Shown here piece by piece: positions 11,754-22,785 of a stretch of 64,000 nucleotides of DNA (the first letter of the stretch is position 1; each line of letters begins with the position of its first letter). The translations under genes and the position numbers were made by a program. This DNA comes from Erodium maritimum (Eukaryota; Streptophyta; Magnoliopsida; Geraniales; Geraniaceae), in assembly GCA_963921825.1 (NCBI GenBank), contig OY997589.1, positions 74,756,523-74,820,522 of the forward strand. Direction: 5' to 3'. The notes under the pieces are model-generated. The model did no database searches and had not been told where the DNA came from. It was given only the letters and a program-made list of their open reading frames with translations.

Positions 11754-11920
11754 GTCACAGATCCGTGACGGGGACCGTGACGGAAGACGTCACGGCTCCG
11801 TGACGGAGGCCGTGACGGCACACGTCACGGTTCCGTGACGTCACCCATGACGGGGAACTTCACGGTTCCGTGACCCGAACCGTCACAGAGTCCGTCAAGG
11901 CTCCGTGACCCGAACCGTGG
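11754..11920. repeat. 35-bp-period palindromic array in LTR copy B
   Basis: About five units, each with a 16-bp palindrome of the form GTCACGGNNCCGTGAC followed by about 19 bp. Variants seen are GTCACAGATCCGTGAC, GTCACGGCTCCGTGAC and GTCACGGTTCCGTGAC. TGACG cores of bZIP (TGA-type) sites recur throughout. The equivalent array of LTR copy A is at 42389-42522. Confidence 0.9.
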
Positions 11921-12130
11921 TAGATCAGATTTGGGCCTTTTGGGCCCATTTTGGTGTTTTCGAGTAATTAGGAAGGTTATCTATAACCGAGCCTTTTGGG
12001 GTTAATTGAGAATGTTTCCTCTCTAAAACCGCTCTTGAATTACTCTTAATTCTCGTATTACTTTATGATCTTAGACGTCGGTAACGAGCACGGCGGAGGA
12101 GGCTACTAGGCGACTCGCATTGACTAAGCG

Positions 12131-14971
12131 TGTCACGCCCCGAATCTGGTTTTGACCGGACTCGAGACGTGAACTCAGAAGTAATTAAGTAATAAAAGTA
12201 AGAAGGAATTAAATGAAATAAACATCATAATTTTAGTTTCAAAATAACAATTCCAATAAATATAACATGAGTCAACCCGCTCAAATCTGAACTATTTAAA
12301 ACATAGTTTAGTAAAGCAAAAAGGGTACGTCTCTAACACAAAACACTACCCGGACCCTCAACGAGCTCTCGAGCCCTGAGACGTCCTCTAGGCCTACTCA
12401 TCAGTGAAACCTGTAAAAACAGTAAACATGAAGGGGGTGAGCTTACGCTCAGTAGGAAAAAGTAGTAAAGTAAAAATAACCACCGCTTTGACAACAAAAG
12501 ACCTGATTAGTACGATTAATCAAAAGATACCATAATTAGAGATCAACAAGAATCGCAACACTTAATAAAATAGTAACTCAAAGGAGATCAACGGGGAGAC
12601 AGCTTATTCACCAATAGAACAACTAAAGAAACACACTAGTACCGAAATATAGATAATTTAAACCACTAGACTCCGATCCACACACAAAACAACACCTCAT
12701 ACCGGAATGCCCCTCGGTCAAGATGTCCTCCCGGAAATTCCCCCGAGTGGGACACATATCATCGGGCTCCCGGAAATGTCCCCAACTGGAACACATATCA
12801 TCGGGGTGAAACAAGTCTCTCCGGAACACGTAGCATCGGAGTGAGACAACAATATACCATGTCGGAATGTCCCTCGGCCTAGGTCTTCCCAGAACACGTA
12901 GCATCAGGGTGAAATAAGTCTTTCCGGAACACGTAGCATCAGATAAGACAATAATATACCATACCGGAATATCCCTCGGCCTAGGTCTTCCCGGAACACG
13001 TAGCATCGGGGTGAAACAACTATGTAACGATATCGGACCGGCATACCCCTTCGGTCGGATATCCTCCCAGAAACACCCTCGGGGCAAGCAAACAACAATA
13101 CACTCAATACCAAACAAACACAATACACCAAACTCATAGTATCAACCAAGCTTACCGACATGACTTACCAACCACGTCCCATCGGTCTATCACTCACCCG
13201 ATCATATCACAAGGCACAATCGTAAAATCATTCCACACAATCACTCAACCAATCATGTCACCAAATAATCATTCATTTCATGCTTATCATAATTCACCTA
13301 ATTTAATAAGACTCTTATGCTAATCAAAACATGGAACACGCATCGACATTTGAAGACTAAAGATCACAATCCAACACAACCACAATCAATCCTAAGGCTC
13401 GACATGGCCATTCTACCAGCACCACAATTTGCCAATAAATGAAAGTGGTTAAGCTAGTGAATCACATCCTACATGCAAACTAAGACTCGTCCGGTTATCA
13501 TTGTAATTGAAAGCGGTTATTCTAGTGAATCACATCCTATATGAAAACTAGGACCTTTCCGGTTATTATTATCCTATAGACATACTATTAGCATTCTTTA
13601 AATTAAGAGTGTAGTTTACTACTCTTCCCTACCTCGAAAACAAACAAATCCTAGTAGCTGACGACCTGGCTAGCTTCCTCCTCGTCCTCTCACGCGGTCC
13701 AAAGGCCTCCTCCTCCGTAGAGCTCGGGTCCAAGGTCTTGGATCACAATTAATACTATAATTAATAAGCAAACAAAGACGGTTTTAAAGTAAACTACCTA
13801 AATTAATTCTAATTACAAACACTAGGGCCAAAAGGTGAATTGGGCCCGAACTAGACCCAATTTGGGTGGCCCACAGATTTGGAACCAAGCCCGGCACCCG
13901 ACCCGGCCCGTGCAGCACACCGGCCCGAAACCAGGCACGGCCCGTGCGGCAGACCGGCCCAGGACCAGGCACGGCCCGTGCTGCAGACCGGCCCGGGACC
14001 AGGCACGGTCTGTGCTGCACGCCGTGTCAGACCCTGTCCCGGTCCGTGCGGCACTCCATGCCGGAACCTGGCCCGTTCTGTGCGGCGTTCCGTATCGGTC
14101 TGGACAGTGGCCCTTCTTCTTCTTCCCTCAACTTCATTTCCATGAAAATCAACATCAAAACTCCATTTCCAACACCATCAAACCTAAAAAACAATCACTA
14201 AAACCCTCAAACTTCAATCCCCAAAATGGGTTTTCTCCAAACATCAACAACCTATGGATTTCTAACAAAAACTTCACTAATCTTCAACAAAAAACACCAT
14301 CTAAGAACAATCAAAGCAAAACCCAAGGAAACCCACAATCCCAACTTGAATGAAAGAGTGATTTTAGAAGCTACTTACCTTGGAAATGGAAAGAGGATGA
14401 AGAAGAGATGATTTTGGAGAGGTTTGGTGAAGAAATCCCTTGAAAGTTGCTTCCTTTCTTCACTATCTTCTTCTCCAAGCAAAGTTGTTCTTCCTCCTCT
14501 CTCTTCCTTGCACTATTCGGCTACTAGGGGAAATAATAAGCTGAATTTGTTGCCTCAAGTGTATAAAACCTACTTGTGAGAAAAGTCCCTTTTACCCCCT
14601 TCTTCTAAATCCTTTCTTTAGGCACATGGGAGGGCAAATGAGCCATTAGAGGCCCATTTCTTCTCCTCCAAGCCACTTTTTACACATGTCCAGGTGGGGA
14701 CCACCTTGTCCTCAATTAAATCCAGCACAATTACAATTAACTTGTTTTAGTCGATAAAAAGTCTCTGTTTGACCGAATGTTGACTTTTCCATAATTACAG
14801 TCATTTGAAAGGAAACGGCCCAATTAAGCTAACCATAACGAAGGATAAGCTTTTTGGGCCCCGGAAAGGTCCCGAATGACTCCCGGAGTCACGGTTTACT
14901 TTTCCGGCAAAAAGTCAACTCACGCCAGTATTCACCGGTTCGACCGGGATCGACCGGAGGAGGTTCTTACA
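12131..14971 (-). mobile_element. Gypsy solo LTR (copy C), inverted inside copy B
   Basis: On the - strand it begins TGTAAGAACCTCCTCCGGTC at 14971 and ends GGGGCGTGACA at 12131. It is flanked by a perfect 5-bp duplication AAGCG at 12126-12130 and 14972-14976. Length 2841 bp, same family as copies A and B. On the - strand it carries a donor-like CCAAGGTAAGTAG with the junction at 14379/14378, the conserved CCTACTGAGCGTAAGCTCACC, and an acceptor TTTTTACAG ending at 12411. No coding region. Small frames inside are not genes. Confidence 0.9.
13866..14110. repeat. 34-bp-period palindromic array in LTR copy C
   Basis: Imperfect tandem units of about 34 bp (ACCGGCCC, then GGACCAGG, then CACGGCCCGTG and CTGCAG). 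The core CACGGCCCGTG is palindromic. It sits at the same distance from the LTR start (about 0.86-1.1 kb) as the GTCACGGNNCCGTGAC arrays of copies A and B, but its sequence is different. Confidence 0.85.
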
Positions 14972-15512
14972 AAGCGTTTGGATAGCATTTGAGGTAGAGA
15001 AAGTAGTGGATACCGGTTTAATTGCGGAAAGTTACTAGTATGCATATAAGTTTTGATTAAATGATATCACTATAGAATTGCATGTAGAATGTGAGGAACG
15101 AGTGAAATGAGGGATAGCTTGCGGGCCATGTCGTGCCCGTAGGTTTGGGAATTTCCGTGCTGTGGAATTGCATGTGGGCCATGTCGTGCCCTTAGGATTG
15201 CGTGTTGGTTGTGGTGTTATGATTGATGACTTGTGATGCTTGATATGTGGTTTATCCGTTGTTAGATTGAGGATCATGATATGGTATGCTCGGTATGATA
15301 TGTTGGTATGATCAGTCTGGTATGATATGTTCATTGTGACGTGAAATTTGCCTTGTGTTATGATCGGGTGAATGATAGACCGATGTAGTGTGTTCGGTAA
15401 GATTGGTTGGTTTGGTAAGCTGTTAATTGATCTATGACCGTGTGATATGTTTGAGATATTCGTGGGTGTGATCCGATACAATATGTTCCGAGACGAGGTA
15501 TTCAGGTACGAT

Positions 15513-15810
15513 ACCTACATCGAGGGGGTATGCCGGTGTAGGGTATCTAGGCCTATGGTGTTGTTCCACGTACGCGGTCCCCCGATGTTACTAGTTCCGG
15601 TACGATACCTACACCGAGGGGGTATTCCGGTGTAGGGTATCTAGGCCGAGGATGGTGTGATCCGTACCCCGATGTTGTGTGGTCCAGGAAGACATCTAGG
15701 TCGATGCTGTGTGGTCCGGTATGATGTATCGTGATTTGTACCCCGATGTTGTGTGGTCTGGGAAGATATCTAGGCCGATGCTGTGTGGTCCGGTACGATA
15801 TGGTTGAGCC
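15513..15810. repeat. Hairpin modules in LTR copy B
   Basis: Two hairpins of the form CCTACACCG-loop-CGGTGTAGG lie at 15513-15541 (one stem mismatch, CCTACATCG) and 15608-15636 (perfect). They are followed by repeated modules containing CCCCGATGTTGTGTGGTCC and ATCTAGGCCGATG. Corresponding modules occur in copies A and D and in the element at 1-996. Confidence 0.85.
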
Positions 15811-16349
15811 GAGCTGTGGACAACCGGCAACGTTCGGGGACTGCTATACGGGACGTGTGGTTGTTTTGTTGTGTGTTGTGTGCTTGATGATTGGATAAGT
15901 GACGTGAATTGAGTGTGATATTAGTCATGTAAGTATGGTTTGTGATTATGTGAATTCCGTGGATGTCGTTAGTTGTTGTGCCTTGCTAGTATGCCCTAAT
16001 TGGACGGTTACCCGTGGTGGTGAGCGGATAACTCATCACCTTAACTACTTTTTCCTACTGAGCGAAAGCTCACCCCTCTACTTTACTGTTCTACAGGTTT
16101 TGAGCAGGATATGATCTAGCGGGATTCTCGGAGCTTGGGAGCTAGTGAGAGTCTTAGTCTAGTATGGTTTAGAGACGTACTTTCTCTTTGTACTAAACTA
16201 TTTTATTGTGGTTTTGAGCTTTGACTCTTATGGTTGGAATTACTGTTTTGACGGTTATGTGAGGAACTCTTTATTTTAAATTCACCTTTATTATTATTAC
16301 TTTTAGTTCACGTCTCGAGTCCGGTCAAAACCGGATTTGGGGCGTGACA

Positions 16350-17700
16350 CGGAGTTTCGTTGACGTCCACCGATACCACCCTCGACTTCGTCAGCTGAAA
16401 TGGCAGGGTCAAAGAGCTTGCGGTACCCCCCGGATTTCACTTTGAAGATGACGTTTCGCCACCACCTAAAAGTCCCGAGGAAGTGCATGAAGAGTACTAT
16501 CGGAGAAACTGGCGGGTATGCGATTTCGTACCCGATTCACAACATTACGGTGAGGACGAAGCGGAGGGGCATTGAGGCCAAGATCCGGAGGAATATGTCC
16601 CGACGCCGCCTGATCAGCAGACTTTACCTACCACCCCTATGCGTAGCCGAAACCTAGACACATTGGGTTCATCCCCATTCCTCAGTGGAATGGAGTACGA
16701 AGTGCAAGGCATTCGGATACGGGATCGGGATCGGGGTCATGTCAATATTCTACGCGCAAGGCCTACACCAGGAAGACAGTCCCTACTTCACACCGTCCAC
16801 GACCAACTCCACCAACGTACCAGGTGATCGTCCCACCACCACCTCCAGTTGAGTCGAAGTCTGAGACTCCGGCTCTTCTCGTCGGTATCAGAAATGGACA
16901 CGGGTGCACGAACTGGCCTTGGTTTCAGCCTGGTTGAACAACTCCAAGAGCTCAAGTATTGGGGCTAACCAGTCGTCTGAGTTCTTTTGGCCGGACATCC
17001 ATTGTGGATTCGTCGAAATGACGAGCTAAGGAATTGGCCTGGAGCAAAATGCAAAGAATTGCAAGTAACATTGGAGCGTTACTAACTGAAAGGTGAAAAT
17101 GTTCCAAGGTTGTTGGTCGAAGTTCAAGCACATCTACCAATCTAGTAGATCCGATGAGCAGGTCACCGAGGATGCGGAGTAAGATTACGTGGAGAGATAC
17201 AGCCACGTCTTTGCTTGGAAGCACTAGTGGTATCTTGTGCGAGAGAAGCCATGTTGGCAGCATCGTTTCGAGAACGAGTTCTCGGCCACAACTGGTGATT
17301 TCATTGTGACTGATGGTTGGTGTACACCGAGAACTCCCGGCCTTAGCGACCCAATGTCTCAGATGGACATGCTAGTGGCCGCTGCTGAAGATGTCGATGG
17401 AAGACGGCTTGGACCAGTTCGAGGGCACCGGCCTATGGGTCGAATTGCTGCTAAGGTTAAGAAGATGAAGGGCTAGGGGGAGGGCAGCCTCAAAACAACC
17501 AAGCTCTGGCCGCTAGCTTGCAGGTCACCGAGCACGAGCGGACCGTCCAACAACAGGGCTTGGAGTCCCTTATGCAGGAGTATCGCTTACTCTAGGAGAT
17601 GGACACATCCAACATGGACCCGTAGGCAGCGGCTACCAATCGGTTGTTTCTGGAGGGCATGACCAAGAAGATGTCGGGGTTGGTCTGAGAAGTTGTTCAG
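16350..17700 (+). pseudogene. Harbinger ORF1-type (Myb/NAM-associated-like) remnant
   Basis: PIF/Harbinger elements encode a DNA-binding accessory protein besides the transposase; related plant sequences end in a lysine-rich stretch of the type RPMGR-AAK. Such a stretch is readable at about 17430-17460 (GHRPMGRIAAKVKKMKG, then a stop), preceded by a partner-like region from about 16950. The segment 17560-17690 still reads like the usual tail (LESLMQEYRLL, EMDTSNMD) but with in-frame stops. The frame is broken several times. Assignment is by recalled family resemblance, not alignment. Confidence 0.5.
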
Positions 17701-18060
17701 TTTTTTGTTGTAAATACCAAAATCTCGTTCATGTACTAGGCTTTTCAATTTAAACTATGTTATTTATGTTTCAGGATATTGAGGAGATTTATCGTTCTAT
17801 CGCACAACGCTAACAATATTCCACCAGAGCGTAACACCAACACGACCAACATTGCACCACAACCGTACAACCGAATTACGAGTACATTAGGGAAGCGGAA
17901 GAGGAATATTTAACCGAGCTTCTAACTCAAAACATTATATTTTGTTGTATTTTCCATTGATGACTAATATTTGTAATCCGAAAACTCTTTAAACATTCAA
18001 ACCCATCAATATTACAATAAAAAATCAACCCAAACACTACACGTTATGTATTCTAAGGCC

Positions 18061-18455
18061 AATCACGGTCTATTCGATGTTGTGTACACACAAAGACTAG
18101 ACTCGGCTCTTTGGACGAATCAACGTCTATTTGGGATGAACATTGATAGTCATCTGCAAAAAAGAACGATTTAGATCGGGATTAGACCGATTCAGTCTAA
18201 CCCCATGGTGGAAAGTCTAAGCATCAAATGTTTCTCATTATGATTGAGCATTGACTAAATTAAGGTTCCCCGTAGTACTCTCTATACATGACTAGAAACT
18301 GAAATTGCTACTAACCCTGATAATACAGTTAAAGACAAGTTCTTGCTATTACACTCAAAATCACATTTGATTCTATAGTTGCTGCAACCTTAATATGATC
18401 TATGATGTGTCCGAAAGTGATCAGATCATGGATGATAATTTAATAATCTGCGGAC
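18061..18455. other. Intergenic, nothing recognised
   Basis: A/T-rich sequence downstream (on the - strand) of the 200-residue gene. It probably includes that gene's 3'UTR and the worn right edge of the Harbinger remnant, but no clear poly(A) signal or inverted repeat could be fixed. Confidence 0.4.
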
Positions 18456-19308
18456 TCAAGGCTCGAACTTGTCGAGCTGCTGCAGCATTTGGAAGATGGT
18501 GAGATTCTGGGCTTGGAGAGGCGGCAGAGTAGGCATCCTCATCAGAGGGGTCAGTATATGGTCTCCGGTGCCGCCCGTCAGCGTGTGTTGCCTCTTGCGC
18601 ACAGCTCGTGGCGGTGGCGCCGCCGCCTGAGTGTCCATTCCTCCACCACCACGCCCACGTCTGGTGGCTGCCGGAGCTGAGTGGTGGTGGGTTCTCCTCC
18701 TCCAACTGCTCTCACCATGCTGCTCCTTCAGCATTCCTCCATCCTTCAAGTTATGAAACACAAATATGATTATTTTTCACACAAATGTCCAAGTCCTAAA
18801 CTTTAGGAAAAGCAAGATCCGACCCACAATGGAGATGAAAATGAGGATTACATTGATGACTGAGGACTCTTCCATGGGGCACTTGACGGGCCTATCTTCG
18901 TCGAGTGGCTCCATGGGATGTTCCAGAGGCCAGAACTCAAATTCAACTCCATGGTTTTGCTGCTGTTGTTGATGGGGATGCGAATCCATAACTCCTCTGT
19001 TCATGTGCTCTGCTTCCTCTACACTCTCGTCTATTAATTGGAGCTGGATATGCCCTGTGCCCTAAAGTAGCAAAAGAAAAAAAATCATCAAACCACACCA
19101 GAAAAGGACAGTGACCCATTTGAGATTGAAGCTTAAACTCCAAAACCCATTTACCCAAATTGTGAAAATCTTGAAGAGGGAGAGAGAGAGAAGAGTACTT
19201 TACCAGATCATCATCACTTGAGAACCCCATATAGCAGAGATGAGGAGAGGAATGTTGTTGCTGAGGTAATATTGAGGAAGAAGAAGACACAGAGAGTGTA
19301 ACTTTCAT
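18456..19308 (-). CDS. Unknown plant protein, three exons, 200 residues
   Basis: I do not recognise the family with confidence. Exons on the - strand are 19308-19204, 19061-18852 and 18743-18456; all junctions are GT-AG (CTG|GTAAAG, TTTAG|GGC, AAT|GTAATC, GAAG|GAT), all fall between codons and the reading frame stays open. Residues 1-35 are Ser-rich and end CYMGFSSDDDL. Exon 2 holds a Gln run (QQQQQ) and an acidic/proline block (LEHPMEPLDEDRPVKCPME) that looks conserved. Exon 3 has a basic region and ends in a possibly helical LTIFQMLQQLDKFEP. No signal peptide or membrane segment. A TATA box and GA-rich leader lie upstream. Intron phases and uninterrupted frames argue for a real gene. Confidence 0.75.
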
Positions 19309-19390
19309 TGAGAGAGACAGAGAGAGAAGAGGGAAAAAGAGATTAAAAAAGAAAGAAAAAGAGAGAGCATAAAAAGCAGCTAAGTAGTAG

Positions 19391-19399
19391 TATATATGG
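19391..19399 (-). promoter_or_regulatory. Probable TATA box of the 200-residue gene
   Basis: On the - strand the sequence reads CCATATATA about 85 bp upstream of the ATG at 19308. It is followed by a pyrimidine-rich leader that is (GA)n on the + strand at 19300-19365. Confidence 0.55.
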
Positions 19400-20412
19400 C
19401 TATGGCAAGGAAATTTATAGCACTGTGGGATCTCCTTGCACTGTACAGTAGATTCCCACAAAACTCTCTCTTTTCTTTTTTCCTTGGATATCAGAGACAG
19501 AGACCACTTTGTTTTTAACCTTTCTCTTTTCTTTATTCAGATCTTACACAGTCACAGTGACACAAACACACTCCTCATCCCTCTATATTTGTTTGGTTGG
19601 TTTCACTTTGGTGCTTTTGTGGGGATGCTGCAACAGTCCCATGGTTGAAAACTAAATGGCAACACTTTAAATTTTGATGCTTTTTATATGGAAATGTTGC
19701 AGAAAGCAAGAAACAATGGAGCTGTTGCTTTTGCCAATGGAGATATTGTAATTGTAAACCTAGCTGCTATACCAGAGAGAGTGTGAAACAGAGAAAAGAA
19801 GGGGAAAAGCACAACATGGATACATTTCTTGTCTGTAAAGTGAAGCCCAAATGTAGCAGAAAGCCAGAGGTAGCAGTAGAGAGACACTGTCTATAGTATA
19901 GGGGATAAGTCTACTCCTCTGAAACCTGCAATACTCATACGTGCGTCAACACGCGCGTGCTTGCTTGCAGAGCCATGCATGCGCACCAAAACACACACAG
20001 ATGTAGATACTGTATTTTAATCACATAGTGAAGTGAACATCTTGGTATTGAGTTGGTGAACATCTTGGTATTGAACTTGGTCACATATGGTTGGGCAAAT
20101 GAGTCTATTGGAGTCAAAAGGGTAAAGGAGTCAAAGATTGTAGCGTATGAATCTTGATTCTTGTCGCTTAATCATTTGATAATTACATCCTAAATCCTAG
20201 TTTATTGGGTAATGATAGGCCTATATATAGGAAGCTAGTGACACATTCTCTTGTTATGGGTCAAGTCCAAGGATCAAATTGGATCCACCAGACATGCATG
20301 TTAAGATTAGAGGAATTTACCGATAACAAGCTTGTTGTAAATGCTCACACTTCAAAGTTCACTGTCATGATCGGTAAAAGTCTAAATCATGTACTGATCT
20401 TCATGCCAGTAA
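19400..20412. other. Intergenic, promoter side of the 200-residue gene
   Basis: No gene, inverted repeat or structured element is seen. A near-duplicated phrase, GAACATCTTGGTATTGA, occurs twice at about 20036-20075. Short frames here have no support. Confidence 0.4.
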
Positions 20413-21560
20413 GAGCATCACCAATGTAGATAGCTCACTCTAGGCTACTCCGGGGTCATAGACGAGCAATAGTTCGATTGGACAAGAATTTTTCTTTTTC
20501 ATTACAGACTCGAAAGTGTTTGGTGATGAAAAATGCATTACCGATTAATTTATTTGATCGCAATTGAACAAAATCATTCAGCCGGTAATGATGTTCATTA
20601 TCGGCTAAATGATCTAATTCAGTCGACCAAGTTATGTAACAGATTTAAAAATATTTAGAAATCATGCACTCAAACGTACATTACGTTCAAATGAACCCGC
20701 AAATCCAAAACAACACAACAAGCAACAGTCTAATTCATTCAAACAAGAAATTAAAAGTGAAAATTAAATATAAATTGTTCAACGAAAGTAACAATAAATT
20801 ATCTAAAATAAAATAGTCGAAATGTGACCATCAAATGGGAATTAACTAGCCACGACGTCGACCTTTACAAAAGTCGGGGCCCTGCCATTTCATGATTTTC
20901 ATGAGTAAGGTGACTTGGTTAGTCAAACCTTCTTTCCATTCCATGTCTCGCTCCCTTTGCGCTTGGAACTCTTCTTGGCATTTCATATCCAGTTCCATTT
21001 CCTCGGTCATTACAACTAGCAGCTATTGTTGTTCCTGAATAACATGGGTGAGTTCGGCCACGTTCTGGGAAGATTTGGTGGATGCAGAGCTGGATGAACT
21101 GGCAAGATCCTTAAGCATCGGACCCTCACTTTATTCCCGAGTCCGGCCTAGAGTTGTCACTTAGATGTGCCGACCTTTTTGGTGATCGCGACAATCTCCA
21201 AGAGTTTCTTCTCCGTGGGGAGGGTGTCGTGCCATTGACATTAGACTTTTGCATGGATATGGTCGTAGTGGCTAAGGTCTCAGTGAAGTCCTCTTGGACC
21301 GTTAGGAACTTCTCCTAAGAGAATGGGAAAATGAAAGAAAATGGTTAATTTCTGGCAGTTATTGAAACATACAATTTAATTTATTGAATCAGTCTAATGA
21401 TGGAAATCTTACCCCACGTATCCTTGTCAGGGAGTGTGGATTGTTACGCGGGAAACACCTCAGTCCAGCGCTAATGTGAGGAATAAGGGACTCAACCGTC
21501 TTAGATGCTTTGTATGTCGCTGCATAGTTGTGTAACGAATGTTAGGTTTTGTTCCCTAGG
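20413..21560 (-). pseudogene. Second Harbinger-type ORF1 remnant
   Basis: The left edge reads TAA|GAGCATCACCAATG at 20410, the usual TAA target plus GAGCATC terminus of plant Harbinger elements. On the - strand about 21130-20850 the translation has an acidic/basic coiled region (EEMELDMKCQEEFQ, then RERDMEWKEGL and a QVTLLMKIM stretch) like the C-terminus of Harbinger ORF1 proteins, with in-frame stops. The right terminus could not be fixed. Confidence 0.45.
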
Positions 21561-21914
21561 ATAATCCACATGGAGATATTATAACGTCTTTGTGATTAAT
21601 AATAGTTGACAAACGTGGTTGTACTGTTAATGAAGCCGTGAACAAACTACTAATTCTTATAAGGTATTAGGGAACATTTCCCTCATAGAAGAACTCTTGT
21701 AGACAAAGGAGTAAATCTATTCACTCGTTCCTAGCCTAAACTGATAGTTAGAGCTAGTGTTTCTTTGACGAGAGGATCATGTTTTACTGATCATGCATAT
21801 AGAGATATGAAGTAAAGTCACAAATGCCAAATAGTTTGACATTAGACGACCCACCTTGAGAATACTCCATAAAAAAGAGACATGAGTATATCTCAATTAG
21901 CTAAGTGGTTCTTA
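21561..21914. other. Nothing recognised
   Basis: A/T-rich sequence between the Harbinger debris and the truncated copia copy; no coding or repeat structure seen. The junction with copia homology is near 21915. Confidence 0.4.
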
Positions 21915-22103
21915 GTCCAGTTTTACCCTCGAACATTTCTTCACTGAATACCGGAAGAATTAATCCTTCACATAAAGAAGATCCTCCATCTTTCCCCTCC
22001 AAACATGATAATTAGAACCATTCAGATTAACCATTCTACTTGTATTAGCTTCCATCGTTTAACACAGAAAACCCAATAAGCCAACCGGGCTCTGATACCA
22101 CTC
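21915..22103 (-). pseudogene. Primer site and gag start of a second, truncated copia copy
   Basis: This segment repeats, in the same orientation, the sequence at about 26628-26816: the gag start, the leader, and the initiator-Met primer site (complement of GGCTCTGATACCA at 22088-22100). On the - strand it directly follows the LTR at 22772-22104. It stops abruptly near 21915, so only about 190 bp of the second internal region survives. The arrangement is therefore LTR-internal-LTR-internal(partial). Confidence 0.85.
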
Positions 22104-22772
22104 TGATAGGGAGAATACCAAATAATAACAAATAAATGCAACACAGCGGAATCAATTCTCCCACACATATGCAAACCTTATAGGAAACCAACAAACAGAG
22201 CAAATGACCAAACACAATGCACACAATATTTAGTGTGGAAAACCTTCTCAAGACGAGAAGTAAAAACCACGGGACCCTCTAGGCCTCTTAATCATCCACT
22301 ATCAACTTTAATGGGTACACTATCTCTCTAATCAAATTAGAGGCATACACAATATCTCAACACAACCTAGTGTTGGAACTAGCAACAAAACTCAAGAAAG
22401 AAGAAGAGAAATCTCACCAACTTGGTGGCTCAACTTGCAGCTCGCTTATGTGAAAAACGAACCGTCAAAACCCAAATTCCACCGTCCACTTTTAATACCT
22501 ATATATGGAGATCATTCACTCCAAAAATCAGCATCATCGGACCTTGGATGAACCTCCGATCGGGCTCTTCAAACTGGCTGGTCGGACTGAAAATCTGCAG
22601 AAAAATCTGCACCTCTTCTTCTCTCTTTTGCTTCTCTCTCTCAACAATTGAGGCACTCACACACTTCCAAATATGATTTCTAATCCATATAGAAACCCTA
22701 TCATCCATTTGGGCTTAATTTTCCCCAAATGGGCTTTGGGCCTTGTTCCATTTAATTGAAACAAGCCCAACA
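22104..22772 (-). repeat. Shared LTR (left) of the tandem copia element
   Basis: Read on the - strand it starts TGTTGGGCTTGTTTC at 22772 and ends TATTCTCCCTATCA at 22104, 669 bp. Upstream on that strand is a polypurine tract GAAACGGGGGAGAT (plus-coordinates about 22773-22788). It differs from the right LTR at many positions, including a rewritten stretch near 22495-22520, so the element is not very young. It serves as 3' LTR of the full internal region and 5' LTR of the truncated one. Confidence 0.9.
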
Positions 22773-22785
22773 AATCTCCCCCGTT

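Larger units (their letters stand above)
9830..16349 (+). mobile_element. Gypsy solo LTR (copy B), containing two further insertions
   Basis: It begins TGTAAGAACCGCCCCCGGTC and ends GGATTTGGGGCGTGACA, flanked by a perfect 5-bp duplication CGGAG at 9825-9829 and 16350-16354. No primer site or coding region follows, so this is a solo LTR. Removing the nested hAT-like element (10104-11132) and the inverted solo LTR (12131-14971) leaves about 2.64 kb, close to the other LTRs of the family. Conserved parts include a donor-like site AAGGTTAGT at 11441-11449, the block CCTACTGAGCGAAAGCTCACC near 16045, and an acceptor-like CTACAG ending at 16096. The host sequence is a Harbinger remnant. Confidence 0.88.

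Noticed and set aside
11600-14411. ORFs of 60-172 codons within the gypsy LTRs, e.g. 13835-14353
   Set aside because: They lie across the palindromic minisatellite, have Pro/Arg-rich low-complexity translations in all frames, and are not conserved between LTR copies.
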